From contig JALWVU010000001.1 in NCBI GenBank assembly GCA_027079305.1, positions 1 through 64,000 of the forward strand: 64,000 nt of DNA, in the 5' to 3' direction. The position numbers and the translations under genes are program-made. The notes under the pieces were generated by a model that saw only the letters and a list, made by a program, of their open reading frames with translations, had not been told where the DNA came from and searched no databases. Positions 25,299-34,233 of this stretch are shown here, one piece after another (within the stretch, counting starts at the first letter, position 1; each line of letters opens with the position of its first letter). The stretch comes from Aquificaceae bacterium (GTDB lineage: Bacteria; Aquificota; Aquificia; Aquificales; Aquificaceae).

Positions 25299-27050
25299 AT
25301 GAGAGTAGAAGGAGGCATAAGGTTCATAATACTCAGCGAAATAGTTTTTCCCATACTTCTTCTCATTTTCGGTATATACCACGGAGTTATGCAGGTTCTA
25401 TACAGAGCGGGCATAATCAAGGCGGACTCCTTTTTAGGGATAGACTACTATCAGGGCCTCACCCTACACGGGGTTATAAACGCGATAGTTTTCACAACCT
25501 TCTTTGCGGTTGCCTTCGGAAACGCTGTTGTTCTTTACCTTTTGAAGAAACCTCTAAGGCCTGCGGTCCAGTGGCTCTCCTGGATCCTGATGGTGGGCGG
25601 AACACTCATGGCCGCCTGGGCCATGTTTACAAAGAAGGCAACCGTTCTATACACCTTCTACCCTCCCCTCATAGCCCACTGGACCTTCTACATAGGAACC
25701 GTTGTTTTGGTGGTAGGGTCATTGATTCCCTTCTTCCTTGATTGGATACCGAACGCGATCTCTTGGAAGAAAGAGAACCCGGATAAAAAGCTCCCTCTCG
25801 CCGTGTTCGGAGTTTTCGTGAACCACATACTCTGGACCATAATGGTTATCCCCGTTGCCATAGAGATACTGTTTCAGCTTTTCCCCCTCTCGGTGGGCTG
25901 GGTGGAGGAGATAAATCCCCTGCTGGCAAGGACCCTCTTCTGGTTTTTCGGACACCCTGTAGTTTACTTCTGGCTTCTACCCGCATACGTGATGCTATAC
26001 ACCATGCTTCCCAAGATAGCCTCCGAGAAGGGTAAGCTCTATTCGGACCCAGCGGCGAGGCTGGCCTTCATACTCTTTCTTCTATTCTCCTTACCTGTAG
26101 GACTACACCATCAGTTCACCGAACCGGGAATAAGCAACGCCTGGAAGCTGATACATGCGATATTTACCTTCTGTGTTGCCCTCCCGAGCCTGATAACCGC
26201 CTTCACCGTTGCCGCCTCCCTCGAATATTCCGCCAAGGCTGAAGATCCTTCCGTCAGAGACTCCAAGTTCTACTGGTGGACACGCCTGCCCTACCTGAGA
26301 CTCGAAGGAGATAAATGGCTCTTCTCCTACTTCTTTGCTGGTCTTGTTCTCTTCTTTTTCGGAGGTATAACCGGAATAGTTAACGCCTCCTACAATCTGA
26401 ACCTTGCGGTTCACAACACAGCCTACGTTCCGGGGCACTTTCACACCACGGTGGGAGGTCTCGTGCTTCTGACCTTCCTCGGAATGTCCCTCTACATGGT
26501 TTCAAAGCTCAGGGGAACGGATGTGAAGTTTAAAGGCCTCGCAGCCTTGGCTCCTTACTTCTGGATGCAGGGGATGTTCATGTTCTCCTACGCCATGATG
26601 GTTGGGGGTGCCCTCGAAGGCTTCCCGAGGCGGACCAACGCTGGACTGACCTACCTGAACCCTGACTCCCCCCTATACAGACCCGAGTGGGTTGGTTATG
26701 CCCAACTCTCGGTGGTCGGCGGTGCACTGCTGGGCATAGGTTTTGTCCTGTTCCTGGTAGCCTTCTTCGGAACCCTCCTCTCCCGCAGGGTCAGGGAACC
26801 TCAGATAGAATTCCCCATAGCACAGGCCTACCACGACGCTCCCACGCCTGTTTTGAACAACCTCAAGGGCTGGACGGTAGCGGCGGTCCTACTGGCGGTT
26901 CTTTCTTACATACCGCCCCTCTACGACGTCACCCAGAGGGGAGTCTTCTACAACTCGCCCGCTTACAACGAGAAGTTTCCCCTTCCCCTAAAACAGATCC
27001 AGCAGACCGAGGCTGAAACCAAGGAGCTTTCCATGAAGGAGGGTAATTAA
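25299..27050 (+). CDS. coxA2: ba3-type oxidase subunit I (B-type haem-copper oxidase)
   Basis: 583 residues, about 13 membrane helices. TLHGVINAIVF for the low-spin haem, FWFFGHPVVYFWLLPAYVMLY, GLHHQFTEPG and YVPGHFHTTVGG for CuB and the high-spin haem. The GHPVVYFWLLPAY block is diagnostic of ba3/B-type enzymes with high oxygen affinity. A perfect SD (AAGGAGGTGAGAAG) precedes ATG. In A. aeolicus this enzyme associates with bc1 and SQR for sulfide oxidation; the same pairing is implied by the shared operators here. Confidence 0.96.
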   Translation: MRVEGGIRFIILSEIVFPILLLIFGIYHGVMQVLYRAGIIKADSFLGIDYYQGLTLHGVINAIVFTTFFAVAFGNAVVLYLLKKPLRPAVQWLSWILMVGGTLMAAWAMFTKKATVLYTFYPPLIAHWTFYIGTVVLVVGSLIPFFLDWIPNAISWKKENPDKKLPLAVFGVFVNHILWTIMVIPVAIEILFQLFPLSVGWVEEINPLLARTLFWFFGHPVVYFWLLPAYVMLYTMLPKIASEKGKLYSDPAARLAFILFLLFSLPVGLHHQFTEPGISNAWKLIHAIFTFCVALPSLITAFTVAASLEYSAKAEDPSVRDSKFYWWTRLPYLRLEGDKWLFSYFFAGLVLFFFGGITGIVNASYNLNLAVHNTAYVPGHFHTTVGGLVLLTFLGMSLYMVSKLRGTDVKFKGLAALAPYFWMQGMFMFSYAMMVGGALEGFPRRTNAGLTYLNPDSPLYRPEWVGYAQLSVVGGALLGIGFVLFLVAFFGTLLSRRVREPQIEFPIAQAYHDAPTPVLNNLKGWTVAAVLLAVLSYIPPLYDVTQRGVFYNSPAYNEKFPLPLKQIQQTEAETKELSMKEGN

Positions 27051-27051
27051 A

Positions 27052-27759
27052 ATGCGCTTTCTCGCTCCCTTCGTCCCCCTCCTTCTACTTTTCCTCTCCT
27101 TCCTATTCGCACAGACGGGAGGCACAGGCATACCTCCCAACGAGGACAGAACATTGGGGAACCCTGTCCCCGATGTGATCCTTGTAGACTCCAGCGGTAA
27201 AAAGTTCCACCTTTACCAGCTCAAGGGAAAGCCGGTTATCCTCAGTCCCATATATACCCACTGCACCTCCGCCTGCCCGATAATAACGGAAAGCCTGAAG
27301 AAAACGATAAAACTCTTTGGACAGCCGGGAAGAGATTTCTACCTTATCAGCCTGACCTTCGATCCGAAGGATACGGTGGAGGATCTAAAAAGGTTTAAGA
27401 GGGAGCACGGACTCGGAGAAGGCTGGACGGTTGTTCTGGTTAAGGACAAATCCAAGCTCTTTGAACTTCTCGATGCCATAGACTTTCGCTTTGCTACCCT
27501 TCCGGATAGGCAGTTCGTTCATCCCAACCTCATAGTCTTCCTGGATAAGGACATGATCATACGCAAGTATATGTATGGTGTCAGTTTTGATAGGATCGAG
27601 TTCGCAAACGCCCTAAGAATTGCAAGAGGTGAGATAGCCCTACCGGAGAAGTTCAGGGGGCATCTCTTCCTCGTGGGTATGCTCGGCTTCGTGGGAACGG
27701 TGGTGTTTACGATAGTGAAGCTCTCCCGGATCCGCTACAGGAGGAAGATGACCGCGTAG
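27052..27759 (+). CDS. SCO-type copper chaperone serving the ba3 operon
   Basis: 235 residues. Signal peptide (LLLLFLSFLFAQT), copper motif YTHCTSACPII (CxxxC), His in RQFVHPNLIVFLDKD and a C-terminal membrane anchor (LFLVGMLGFVGTVVFTIV). Each of the two oxidase operons therefore has its own SCO. It starts 1 nt after coxA2 with an SD GGAGGG. Its 3' end overlaps uppP by 25 nt, tail to tail. Confidence 0.9.
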   Translation: MRFLAPFVPLLLLFLSFLFAQTGGTGIPPNEDRTLGNPVPDVILVDSSGKKFHLYQLKGKPVILSPIYTHCTSACPIITESLKKTIKLFGQPGRDFYLISLTFDPKDTVEDLKRFKREHGLGEGWTVVLVKDKSKLFELLDAIDFRFATLPDRQFVHPNLIVFLDKDMIIRKYMYGVSFDRIEFANALRIARGEIALPEKFRGHLFLVGMLGFVGTVVFTIVKLSRIRYRRKMTA

Positions 27760-28505
27760 AGAACAGCTACCACCATCCTGTACACACCGAAGATAGTAAA
27801 TCCGTGGGAATTGAGAAATCTAAGAAAGGCCTTTACGGTCAGCATGGCGGTTATAAAGGCGGTCAAAAAGCCCACTCCCAGAAGCTCCCACTGATCTCCC
27901 TCAAAACTGCCTCCCGTCTTGAGAAGATCGTATAAAGTTGCGGCAAGCATCGTGGGAACAGCGAGGATGAAGGAAAACTCCGCAGCGCTCTTCCTCGATA
28001 GTCCCATCAGCATACCACCTACTATGGTTGCCCCCGAACGGGAAACGCCCGGAACCACCGCAAGGGCCTGGAAGAGACCTATAAGGGGAGCTCTCGTTAA
28101 AGGCAGTTCTCCAATGTCCCGCAGATAGCAGAACCTTTCACAGTATCTATCCGCCAGTATCAGCACTATACCGCCGAGGAAGAGGTTTATCACAACGATT
28201 AGATCGTTCCCTATCAGGTATCCCTTTATGACCTTGTAAAGGGCAAAGCCTACAAGGCCCGTGGGAATGAAGGCGAGCATGATCCTCTTCCATGTCTCGA
28301 AGTCCCTTATAAAACGTTCCATATAGAGGAATACAACCGCCAGGATCGAGCCGAGCTGGATGGCTATCTCGAAGCTCTTGGTAAATTCATCGTGGGGAAT
28401 TCCGAGTATGTGAGCTGTAAGGATCAGATGTCCGGTCGAAGAGACAGGGAGGAACTCCGTAAGTCCTTCCACAACACCCAGTATCACCGCGTCTCTTATG
28501 TCCAT
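27735..28505 (-). CDS. uppP: Undecaprenyl-diphosphatase
   Basis: 256 residues, about eight membrane helices. It carries GVVEGLTEFLPVSSTGHLIL and PGVSRSGATIVGGMLMGLSR, the two conserved regions of the UppP/BacA family. It recycles the lipid carrier of cell-wall synthesis. There is no SD; TATAAT (28514-28519 minus) ends 8 nt before ATG. The 5' end overlaps the divergent flavoprotein gene by 8 nt, so the two promoters must lie inside each other's genes. Confidence 0.95.
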   Translation of the reverse strand: MDIRDAVILGVVEGLTEFLPVSSTGHLILTAHILGIPHDEFTKSFEIAIQLGSILAVVFLYMERFIRDFETWKRIMLAFIPTGLVGFALYKVIKGYLIGNDLIVVINLFLGGIVLILADRYCERFCYLRDIGELPLTRAPLIGLFQALAVVPGVSRSGATIVGGMLMGLSRKSAAEFSFILAVPTMLAATLYDLLKTGGSFEGDQWELLGVGFLTAFITAMLTVKAFLRFLNSHGFTIFGVYRMVVAVLYAVIFLL

Positions 28506-29670
28506 GGGGGATAATTATAGGGCTGTGAGGTTCGATGCGGTTGTTGTAGGAGGAGGCCCGGCGGGAGCGAGCACAGCCCGCTTCCTGGCCCAGCAGGGAG
28601 TAAAGGTCCTTCTTATAGAGAAAAAAAGACTTCCCCGGTTCAAGCTCTGTGCGGGTTGTCTCTCCGCAAGGATAGCTCCTCTACTACCGGAAGGTTGGGA
28701 GGCGGAAGTTCTTAACACCATAAGGGGAGGGTTTTTGGGATTCAGGGGAGAGAGATTTCACCAGATAGTTCGCAAAGAGCCCGTCGCCTACATAATCGAC
28801 AGGGCGAGCTTCGACCACTTTCTCGTGAAGAGCGCCTCCGAAGCGGGAGCAGATGTATGGGAGGGAACGGAGTTTTTAGAATTCGAAGAGGAGAAAGACA
28901 GCATCCTTGTCAGAACGAGTGCGGGAGTTGTAAAGACGGACTTCCTCGTGGGCGCGGACGGATTCTACACTAAGGTGGGAAAACAGCTCGGATTGAGGAA
29001 GAGAAGATTTTTTAGATCTGTGGAGCTCTGGACGGAAGCGGATCTGAGGGAAGAGGTTGTAATAGACGTGGGTGTAGTCCGCAGGGGATACGGCTGGATC
29101 TTTCCTAAAGGGGACAGGGTAAGCGTGGGGCTTGCCACCACAGGGAAGGAAAACACCTTGGAGGTTCTGAAAAGATACGTAAACGATCATAGTTTTCTTA
29201 AGAACAAAGATATCGGAGGCGTTAAAGGGTGGATGATACCCTTTGCCCTCCGGGAGGAGAATCTCCATCTGGGGAGAAGCAGGATACTTCTCGTAGGTGA
29301 TTCCGCAAACATGGTGGATCCGTTACTCGGGGAGGGCATATACTACGGTGTTCTCGGAGGCAAGCTCCTGGCGGAAGCGATCGTCAGGAATACCGAAAAC
29401 GTTTATGAAGAGTATGCAAGGAGTGTTAAAGATAAGATCCTGCCGGAGCTGTTCTACGCGGGAAAGATAGCCAAGCTGGCCTACACCTTCCAGAGGGTAG
29501 CCTTCAGTATGGGAGGCGGGCACGCGGTAGAGAGATTTTTGGACCTGCTTTCCGGTAAGAGATCTTACAAGGATCTTTATATAAAAGGTCTAAAGGAGTT
29601 TGTTATCTCCCTCTTGCATTTTGAAAATTTTTCGCATATAATAATAGATAAAATCCTAAGGAGGAGGTGA
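28498..29670 (+). CDS. Geranylgeranyl-reductase-family FAD oxidoreductase
   Basis: 390 residues. N-terminal FAD motif DAVVVGGGPAGASTARFLA, then RFKLCAGCLSARIAPLLP (family Cys pair), a mid GADG motif (LVGADGFYTKVGKQLG) and GDSANMVDPLLGEGIYYG near the end. Family members saturate geranylgeranyl chains of lipids, quinones or chlorophyll precursors. Here a role in lipid or quinone side-chain saturation is plausible, given ispA in the window, but the substrate is not proven. ATG 28498 or ATG 28504 are both possible. It ends inside the leader of the rubrerythrin gene. Confidence 0.85.
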   Translation: MSMGDNYRAVRFDAVVVGGGPAGASTARFLAQQGVKVLLIEKKRLPRFKLCAGCLSARIAPLLPEGWEAEVLNTIRGGFLGFRGERFHQIVRKEPVAYIIDRASFDHFLVKSASEAGADVWEGTEFLEFEEEKDSILVRTSAGVVKTDFLVGADGFYTKVGKQLGLRKRRFFRSVELWTEADLREEVVIDVGVVRRGYGWIFPKGDRVSVGLATTGKENTLEVLKRYVNDHSFLKNKDIGGVKGWMIPFALREENLHLGRSRILLVGDSANMVDPLLGEGIYYGVLGGKLLAEAIVRNTENVYEEYARSVKDKILPELFYAGKIAKLAYTFQRVAFSMGGGHAVERFLDLLSGKRSYKDLYIKGLKEFVISLLHFENFSHIIIDKILRRR

Positions 29671-29675
29671 AAGCC

Positions 29676-30113
29676 ATGAGCAAGAGCCTGTCAGGAACCA
29701 AGACCCTTGAGAACCTCAAGGCAGCTTTCGCTGGAGAGTCCCAGGCCAACAGAAGGTATCTCTACTTTGCAAGGGAAGCTGACATACAGGGATACCCCGA
29801 CATAGCCAACATCTTCAGGGAGACCGCGGAAGGTGAGACGGGACACGCCTTCGGGCACCTCGACATGATGAGGAAGTACGGCGGAGTGGACCCCGCCACC
29901 GAGAAGACCATAAACTCCCTTGAGGAGATGCTCGAATCCGCCATAGCGGGAGAAACTTACGAGTATACCGAGATGTATCCCGGCTTCGCTAAGGTCGCGA
30001 GGGAAGAGGGCTTTGACGAGATAGCGGAGTGGTTCGAGACCCTCGCAAGGGCCGAGAAGTCCCATGCCGGCAGGTTCCAAAAGGCCCTCGAGCAGTATAA
30101 GGCTTCCGCCTAA
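29676..30113 (+). CDS. Rubrerythrin-type diiron protein lacking the rubredoxin domain
   Basis: 145 residues. Four-helix diiron motifs: [47 protein letters not shown] and [13 protein letters not shown]. The usual C-terminal rubredoxin CxxC pair is absent, as in sulerythrin/erythrin. It probably reduces peroxide, with electrons from a partner. SD AGGAGGAGGTG selects ATG 29676. It heads a conserved-looking cluster with an HdrD/GlpC-like Fe-S protein and DUF3501. Confidence 0.92.
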   Translation: MSKSLSGTKTLENLKAAFAGESQANRRYLYFAREADIQGYPDIANIFRETAEGETGHAFGHLDMMRKYGGVDPATEKTINSLEEMLESAIAGETYEYTEMYPGFAKVAREEGFDEIAEWFETLARAEKSHAGRFQKALEQYKASA

Positions 30114-30120
30114 GATCTTT

Positions 30121-30140
30121 GAGGGGGATCTTTCCCCCTC
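30121..30140 (+). terminator. Strong hairpin after rubrerythrin without a T-run
   Basis: GAGGGGGA, loop TCTT, TCCCCCTC, a perfect 8-bp stem 8 nt after the stop. With no U tract it is more likely an mRNA-stabilising or attenuating hairpin that lets rubrerythrin be made in excess over the downstream genes. Confidence 0.5.
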
Positions 30141-30166
30141 CCATACGATAACAAGGAGAAGGGATA

Positions 30167-31462
30167 ATGTATGAATCCAGCATAGGTGGAGTAAAGGAGT
30201 TTAACTTCGATATCAAAGATCCTAAGTTCTACGACGAAGAAGCAATCTGGGAGGAGGCGAGAAGGGTCTACTCCAAGTGCAAAGACTGCCGCATGTGCGT
30301 GAGTTTCTGCCCCTCCTTCCCAACTCTGTTCGATGCGGTGGACGCCAAAGACGACGATGTAAACAAGCTGACCAAAGAGGAGCTTGCCAAACCCCTCGAG
30401 CTTTGCTTCCACTGCAAGCAGTGCTACTTCAGATGCCCCTACACACCTCCCCACGAGTGGAAGATAGACTTCCCCCACCTGTCCCTTAGATACAAGGCTT
30501 GGAAGTTCAAGACTAAAGGGGCAAAGTTTACCGACAAGCTGATGGTGAACACGGATCTGAACGGCAAACTCAACGTGGGGCCTCAGGCACATGTGGTAAA
30601 CGCTCTGATGGACACAAAGCCCGTGAGGGTCATCTTAGAAAACTTCATGGGTATAGATCAGAGGGCAAAGCTTCCCAAGTTCAACACCGAAAGCTTCACT
30701 TCCTGGTTCAGGAAGAACAGAAGGCCTGTCAGGGGTGAGAACGGAAGGGTGGTCCTCTTCTCCACCTGTCTGCTCAACTACAACTTCCTCCAGAAGGGTA
30801 TAGCCCTTACAAGGGTATTGGAGAAGAACGACATTCACATAGAGCTCCCCGAAAGTCAGGAGTGTTGCGGTATACCCTACTTCGATATAGGAGATCTCGA
30901 CTCAGCTATCGAGAAAGCAAAGAGGAACATTCAAAGGCTCAAGCCTTACGTAGAAGCCGGCTTTGACATAATAGTGCCCATACCGACCTGCGCTCTTCAG
31001 ATAAAGTATGAGTATCCCCTCCTCCTTCCCGACGATCCGGACGCGAAGGCGGTTGCGGAAAAGGTCTACGACGTTCACGAGTATCTCTGGAAGCTGAACG
31101 AAGAGGGCAAGTTCAACAAGGACTTCAAAGTCTCTATGGGGAATATCGCCTATCACATCCCCTGCCACCTCAAGTCCCTAAACGTGGGATACAAAGGAGT
31201 GGCTCTTCTGAGGCTCATACCCGATACCAAGGTCCGTGTAGTGGACAGGTGTTCCGGACACGACGGGACCTTCGGTGTTAAGAAGGAGACCTTCGATTAC
31301 GCTTACAAGGTGGGCTCCAGACTCTTTGATGACCTCAAGGCTCAGGAGGCGGACCTCTACGTTTCCGACTGTCCCCTGGCGAGCCACATGATAGAGCTGG
31401 GAACGGGAAAACAGCCCCTTCACCCCATAGAGGTCCTCTACAGGGCCTACGGAGGAGGATAA
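30167..31462 (+). CDS. HdrD/GlpC-like iron-sulfur oxidoreductase with CCG-type domain
   Basis: 431 residues. Two 4Fe-4S motifs (CKDCRMCVSFCPSFP and CFHCKQCYFRCPYTPP) are followed by two cysteine-rich blocks: ECCGIPYFDIGD (canonical CCG) and DRCSGHDGTFG (a variant in which CCG reads CSG). It is related to heterodisulfide reductase subunit D and anaerobic glycerol-3-phosphate dehydrogenase subunit C. No glpA/glpB is present. The neighbourhood (rubrerythrin before, DUF3501 after) suggests it passes electrons to the rubrerythrin from the quinone pool or a thiol; this is inference. ATG has SD AAGGAGAAGG. Confidence 0.88.
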   Translation: MYESSIGGVKEFNFDIKDPKFYDEEAIWEEARRVYSKCKDCRMCVSFCPSFPTLFDAVDAKDDDVNKLTKEELAKPLELCFHCKQCYFRCPYTPPHEWKIDFPHLSLRYKAWKFKTKGAKFTDKLMVNTDLNGKLNVGPQAHVVNALMDTKPVRVILENFMGIDQRAKLPKFNTESFTSWFRKNRRPVRGENGRVVLFSTCLLNYNFLQKGIALTRVLEKNDIHIELPESQECCGIPYFDIGDLDSAIEKAKRNIQRLKPYVEAGFDIIVPIPTCALQIKYEYPLLLPDDPDAKAVAEKVYDVHEYLWKLNEEGKFNKDFKVSMGNIAYHIPCHLKSLNVGYKGVALLRLIPDTKVRVVDRCSGHDGTFGVKKETFDYAYKVGSRLFDDLKAQEADLYVSDCPLASHMIELGTGKQPLHPIEVLYRAYGGG

Positions 31463-31669
31463 GTGTTTCTTAAGAAGTCTACAAAGTTTGAGCTCGGTAA
31501 GGGCTTTATAAATCTGAGCCTTGCCTTTTTTATTTTTTCGATAATACAACCTGTAGTTCAAGAAGAGGTGTCTGTTAAGTCCTTTGGCTTCGGCATTCTC
31601 GGATTTATAACCTCAGGAGCGATCGGAATTATCTTATTAGAAGCGGGAGGAGATAGAAATGAAGATTAG
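31463..31669 (+). CDS. Small two-span membrane protein in the rubrerythrin cluster
   Basis: 68 residues starting at a GTG directly after the previous stop, with GGAGGAGG just upstream. Two hydrophobic segments (FINLSLAFFIFSIIQPVV; FGILGFITSGAIGIILLEAG). Not recognised. Its position between the Fe-S protein and DUF3501 suggests a membrane anchor for the Fe-S protein, which has no membrane helix of its own. It overlaps the next small ORF by 11 nt. Confidence 0.65.
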   Translation: MFLKKSTKFELGKGFINLSLAFFIFSIIQPVVQEEVSVKSFGFGILGFITSGAIGIILLEAGGDRNED

Positions 31670-31766
31670 TCCTGATACCGCAGTGCTTATTCTTGTTCTT
31701 GTCGTTCTTGTCCTTGGTGCCTTCCTGATCCTGATACCCACTAAAAAAGGCGAGGTTTCCAATTAA
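31659..31766 (+). CDS. 35-residue single-span membrane peptide
   Basis: Begins MKISPDTAVLILVLVVLVLG and continues AFLILIPTKKGEVSN. One membrane helix, with a positively charged tail. SD GGGAGGAG lies 7 nt before ATG. Too short for usual annotation; supported by the SD, tight packing and topology. The function is unknown; it may anchor the Fe-S protein together with the 68-residue neighbour. Confidence 0.6.
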   Translation: MKISPDTAVLILVLVVLVLGAFLILIPTKKGEVSN

Positions 31767-31787
31767 TACTCTGTGAGGTGTGTGGAA

Positions 31788-32375
31788 ATGAGAAAAGTAG
31801 AGAGAAAAGACATACTGAACCTTTACGAATACGAGAAGGTCAGGCCAGAGAAGATAAAGGAGATAACCCAGCTCAAGAAGAGGAGAAGGGTTCACGTGGG
31901 GGATAAGGTCACCTTCGTCTTTGAGAACTTCGACACCGTCTGGTTTCAGATACAGGAGATGATAAGAGCGGAGCGGATGGTGAAGGAAGAGGACATCCAG
32001 TTCGAGATAGACACCTACAACGAGCTTATACCGGAAAAGAATCAGCTTTCAGCCACCATGTTCATTGAGATACCTGACCAGAAGGAGAGGAGGGAAACAC
32101 TCCCGAAGCTCGTCGGTATACACGATACCGTTTACATGCATATCGGAAACAAGTATACGGTGAAGGCGGAAGCGGATGAGAAGAGCCAGATGGACTACGA
32201 GGAGGGTAAGGCCTCGGTGGTTCACTTCCTCAAGTGGACACTCACTCCCGAGCAGGTGGAGACCTTCAAGCGGGAACCTGTCAGGATAGAGATCAACCAC
32301 GAGAACTACAAGGCCATGGCGGAGATCCCTCCCGAGGTGAAGGAGGAGCTGATAAAGGATCTGGAGAGCGATTGA
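31788..32375 (+). CDS. DUF3501-family protein
   Basis: 195 residues, soluble and highly charged. Family blocks: RKDILNLYEYEKVRPEKI, RRVHVGDKVTFVFENFDTVWFQI and KNQLSATMFIEIPDQKERR. DUF3501 genes are, to my knowledge, often next to rubrerythrin and GlpC-like Fe-S genes in many bacteria; the function is unknown. A longer frame from GTG 31773 exists, but GAGGTG is spaced for ATG 31788. Confidence 0.82.
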   Translation: MRKVERKDILNLYEYEKVRPEKIKEITQLKKRRRVHVGDKVTFVFENFDTVWFQIQEMIRAERMVKEEDIQFEIDTYNELIPEKNQLSATMFIEIPDQKERRETLPKLVGIHDTVYMHIGNKYTVKAEADEKSQMDYEEGKASVVHFLKWTLTPEQVETFKREPVRIEINHENYKAMAEIPPEVKEELIKDLESD

Positions 32376-32382
32376 CTCCTCC

Positions 32383-33129
32383 ATGCCCGTCCGCCTCAAT
32401 AAATACCTCTCTATGTGTGGAGTAACATCCCGCAGGAAGGCGGATCAGCTTATAAAGGAAGGTAGGGTAAAGGTAAACGGGGAGGTTGTTCGGGAGCTGG
32501 GTGTCAAGATCGATCCTGAAGTCGATAGGGTGGAGGTGGACGGAAAGGAGGTAAAACCTCCCCAGAAGAGATACATAATCCTAAACAAACCCTGCTGTTA
32601 TCTGACACAGCTCGGCAGATCCCAGAGTGGGAAGAAAACAATAGAGGAGCTGATAAAGGACGTTCCCGTGAGAGTTTTCCCCGTAGGAAGGCTCGATTAC
32701 AACACGGAGGGGCTTCTGCTACTGACCAACGACGGGGAGCTCGCCAACAGAGTTCTGCATCCGAGATACAAACTCCCCAAGGTCTATCTTGCCCTCGTTA
32801 AGGGAAAAGTTTCAAAGAACACTCTCAGAAAGATGAAACATGGAACGGAACTCGAGGACGGATTCGCCGAACCCGACGACGTGAGAATCGTCCGCTACGA
32901 GGGAGAAAACACACTCCTTGAAATAGTTTTTCATGAGGGAAGAAAGCACATAGTCAAGAGGTTCTTGGGAAGTTTTGGGCATCCTGTCCTGAGGCTCAAG
33001 CGTGTCGCTCTGGGCCCCTTAAAGCTCGGAAAGCTGTCCCCCGGTAAATGGAGAGACCTTAGCGAGAGGGAGCTCAGACAGCTCTTCTCCGCCGTTGGTT
33101 TAAAATATTCCAAGGGATGGAGTTTTTGA
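32383..33129 (+). CDS. rluB: 23S rRNA pseudouridine synthase of the RsuA/RluB family
   Basis: 248 residues. S4 RNA-binding domain (RLNKYLSMCGVTSRRKADQLIKEGRVKVNG), then the catalytic GRLDYNTEGLLLLTNDG (Asp nucleophile) and KVYLALVKG. It forms pseudouridine in 23S rRNA helix 89 if RluB, or in 16S if RsuA; RluB is slightly preferred. No SD is seen. The 3' end overlaps the next gene by 13 nt. Confidence 0.9.
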   Translation: MPVRLNKYLSMCGVTSRRKADQLIKEGRVKVNGEVVRELGVKIDPEVDRVEVDGKEVKPPQKRYIILNKPCCYLTQLGRSQSGKKTIEELIKDVPVRVFPVGRLDYNTEGLLLLTNDGELANRVLHPRYKLPKVYLALVKGKVSKNTLRKMKHGTELEDGFAEPDDVRIVRYEGENTLLEIVFHEGRKHIVKRFLGSFGHPVLRLKRVALGPLKLGKLSPGKWRDLSERELRQLFSAVGLKYSKGWSF

Positions 33130-33494
33130 AGATATTTCTGATAGGCGTCGCAGGCACAATAGCGGTAATGTTTGGTCTCCAGCTTTTTGCCCGATGGAGG
33201 ACAAAAAAGCTCGTAGGAAGGGAAATCCCCAAGAAATTTGGCAAGGAGGGCATTCTCTACTTCTACTCACCCAGCTGCGGGATTTGTAAAAGGATGGAAC
33301 CGGTCATAGAAAGCTTGTCCGGCAAGGTAAAGGTGAAGAAGGTGGACATCTCTCAAAGGGACGGTCTTCAGCTCGCCCGCGATTTCGGTATCCTGGGGAC
33401 ACCCACAACCGTAATATTCAGAGAGGGGAAGGTGGTAAAGGTGTTCTTAGGATTTCAAAAGGAAGAAAAACTTCTTCAGGAGGTAAGGTCATGA
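33117..33494 (+). CDS. Membrane-anchored thioredoxin-like protein
   Basis: 125 residues. N-terminal membrane helix ([21 protein letters not shown]), then a thioredoxin fold with [12 protein letters not shown] (CxxC = CGIC) and the cis-proline region [11 protein letters not shown]. It is probably a thiol reductase or oxidase near the membrane. Start ATG 33117 overlaps rluB; TAAAAT ends 10 nt upstream and there is no SD. It overlaps tal by 4 nt (ATGA). Confidence 0.88.
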   Translation: MEFLKIFLIGVAGTIAVMFGLQLFARWRTKKLVGREIPKKFGKEGILYFYSPSCGICKRMEPVIESLSGKVKVKKVDISQRDGLQLARDFGILGTPTTVIFREGKVVKVFLGFQKEEKLLQEVRS

Positions 33495-34144
33495 AGTTCT
33501 TTCTCGACACCGCGGACATAGAGCAGATAAGGACAGCCAACAGCTGGGGAATACTGGACGGAGTTACCACGAATCCGACGCTGATCTCAAAGACAGGAAG
33601 ACCCTTTAAAGAGGTGGTAAAGGAGATCCTCGAAGAGGTAGACGGACCTGTAAGCCTCGAAACTGTCTCTCTTGATGCGGAAGGTATGGTTAAGGAGGGA
33701 AGGCTCCTCGCGGAACTTGGCGAGAACGTGGTGGTCAAGATACCGATGACTCCGGAGGGAATGAAGGCGGTCCAGATGCTCGAGGCTGAGGGCATACCCA
33801 CTAACGTCACCCTCGTCTTTTCCCCCATGCAGGCCCTCATAGCAGCGAAGGCGGGAGCCTCTTACGTCTCACCGTTTGTGGGCAGGCTCGACGACATATC
33901 GGGCGAAGGCATGAAGCTCATAAGAGAGATAAAGGAGATCTTCTACAACTACGAGGTGGACACGGAGATAATCGTTGCCAGCGTCAGGCATCCCATGCAC
34001 GTCCTGGAGGCCTCTCTCATAGGTGCGGACATATGCACCATGCCCTTTGCGGTCATGGAAAAACTCTTCAAGCATCCTCTAACGGACAAGGGCATAGAAC
34101 TCTTCCTCAAGGACTGGGAAAAGGTTCCCGAGAAGCCCTTCTAA
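33491..34144 (+). CDS. tal: Transaldolase (small, type-3B / TalC-like)
   Basis: 217 residues. [31 protein letters not shown] at the N-terminus, Schiff-base lysine in [16 protein letters not shown], and [14 protein letters not shown]. Small transaldolases move dihydroxyacetone units between sugar phosphates in the pentose phosphate pathway. The fructose-6-phosphate aldolase alternative cannot be excluded from sequence alone. Confidence 0.92.
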   Translation: MKFFLDTADIEQIRTANSWGILDGVTTNPTLISKTGRPFKEVVKEILEEVDGPVSLETVSLDAEGMVKEGRLLAELGENVVVKIPMTPEGMKAVQMLEAEGIPTNVTLVFSPMQALIAAKAGASYVSPFVGRLDDISGEGMKLIREIKEIFYNYEVDTEIIVASVRHPMHVLEASLIGADICTMPFAVMEKLFKHPLTDKGIELFLKDWEKVPEKPF

Positions 34145-34164
34145 GCTCCATGGGATTATTAACG

Positions 34165-34193
34165 TTAAATTCACAATTAGAAACTCTTATACT
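34165..34193 (+). promoter_or_regulatory. Promoter of the HAMP/Roadblock-like operon
   Basis: TTAAAT (34165-34170), 17 bp, TATACT (34188-34193), about 40 nt upstream of the first HAMP gene and after the tal stop. Confidence 0.45.
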
Positions 34194-34233
34194 AAGCCCG
34201 AAGCTTCCGGTGTTATCTTCTTATTGAGGGAAG

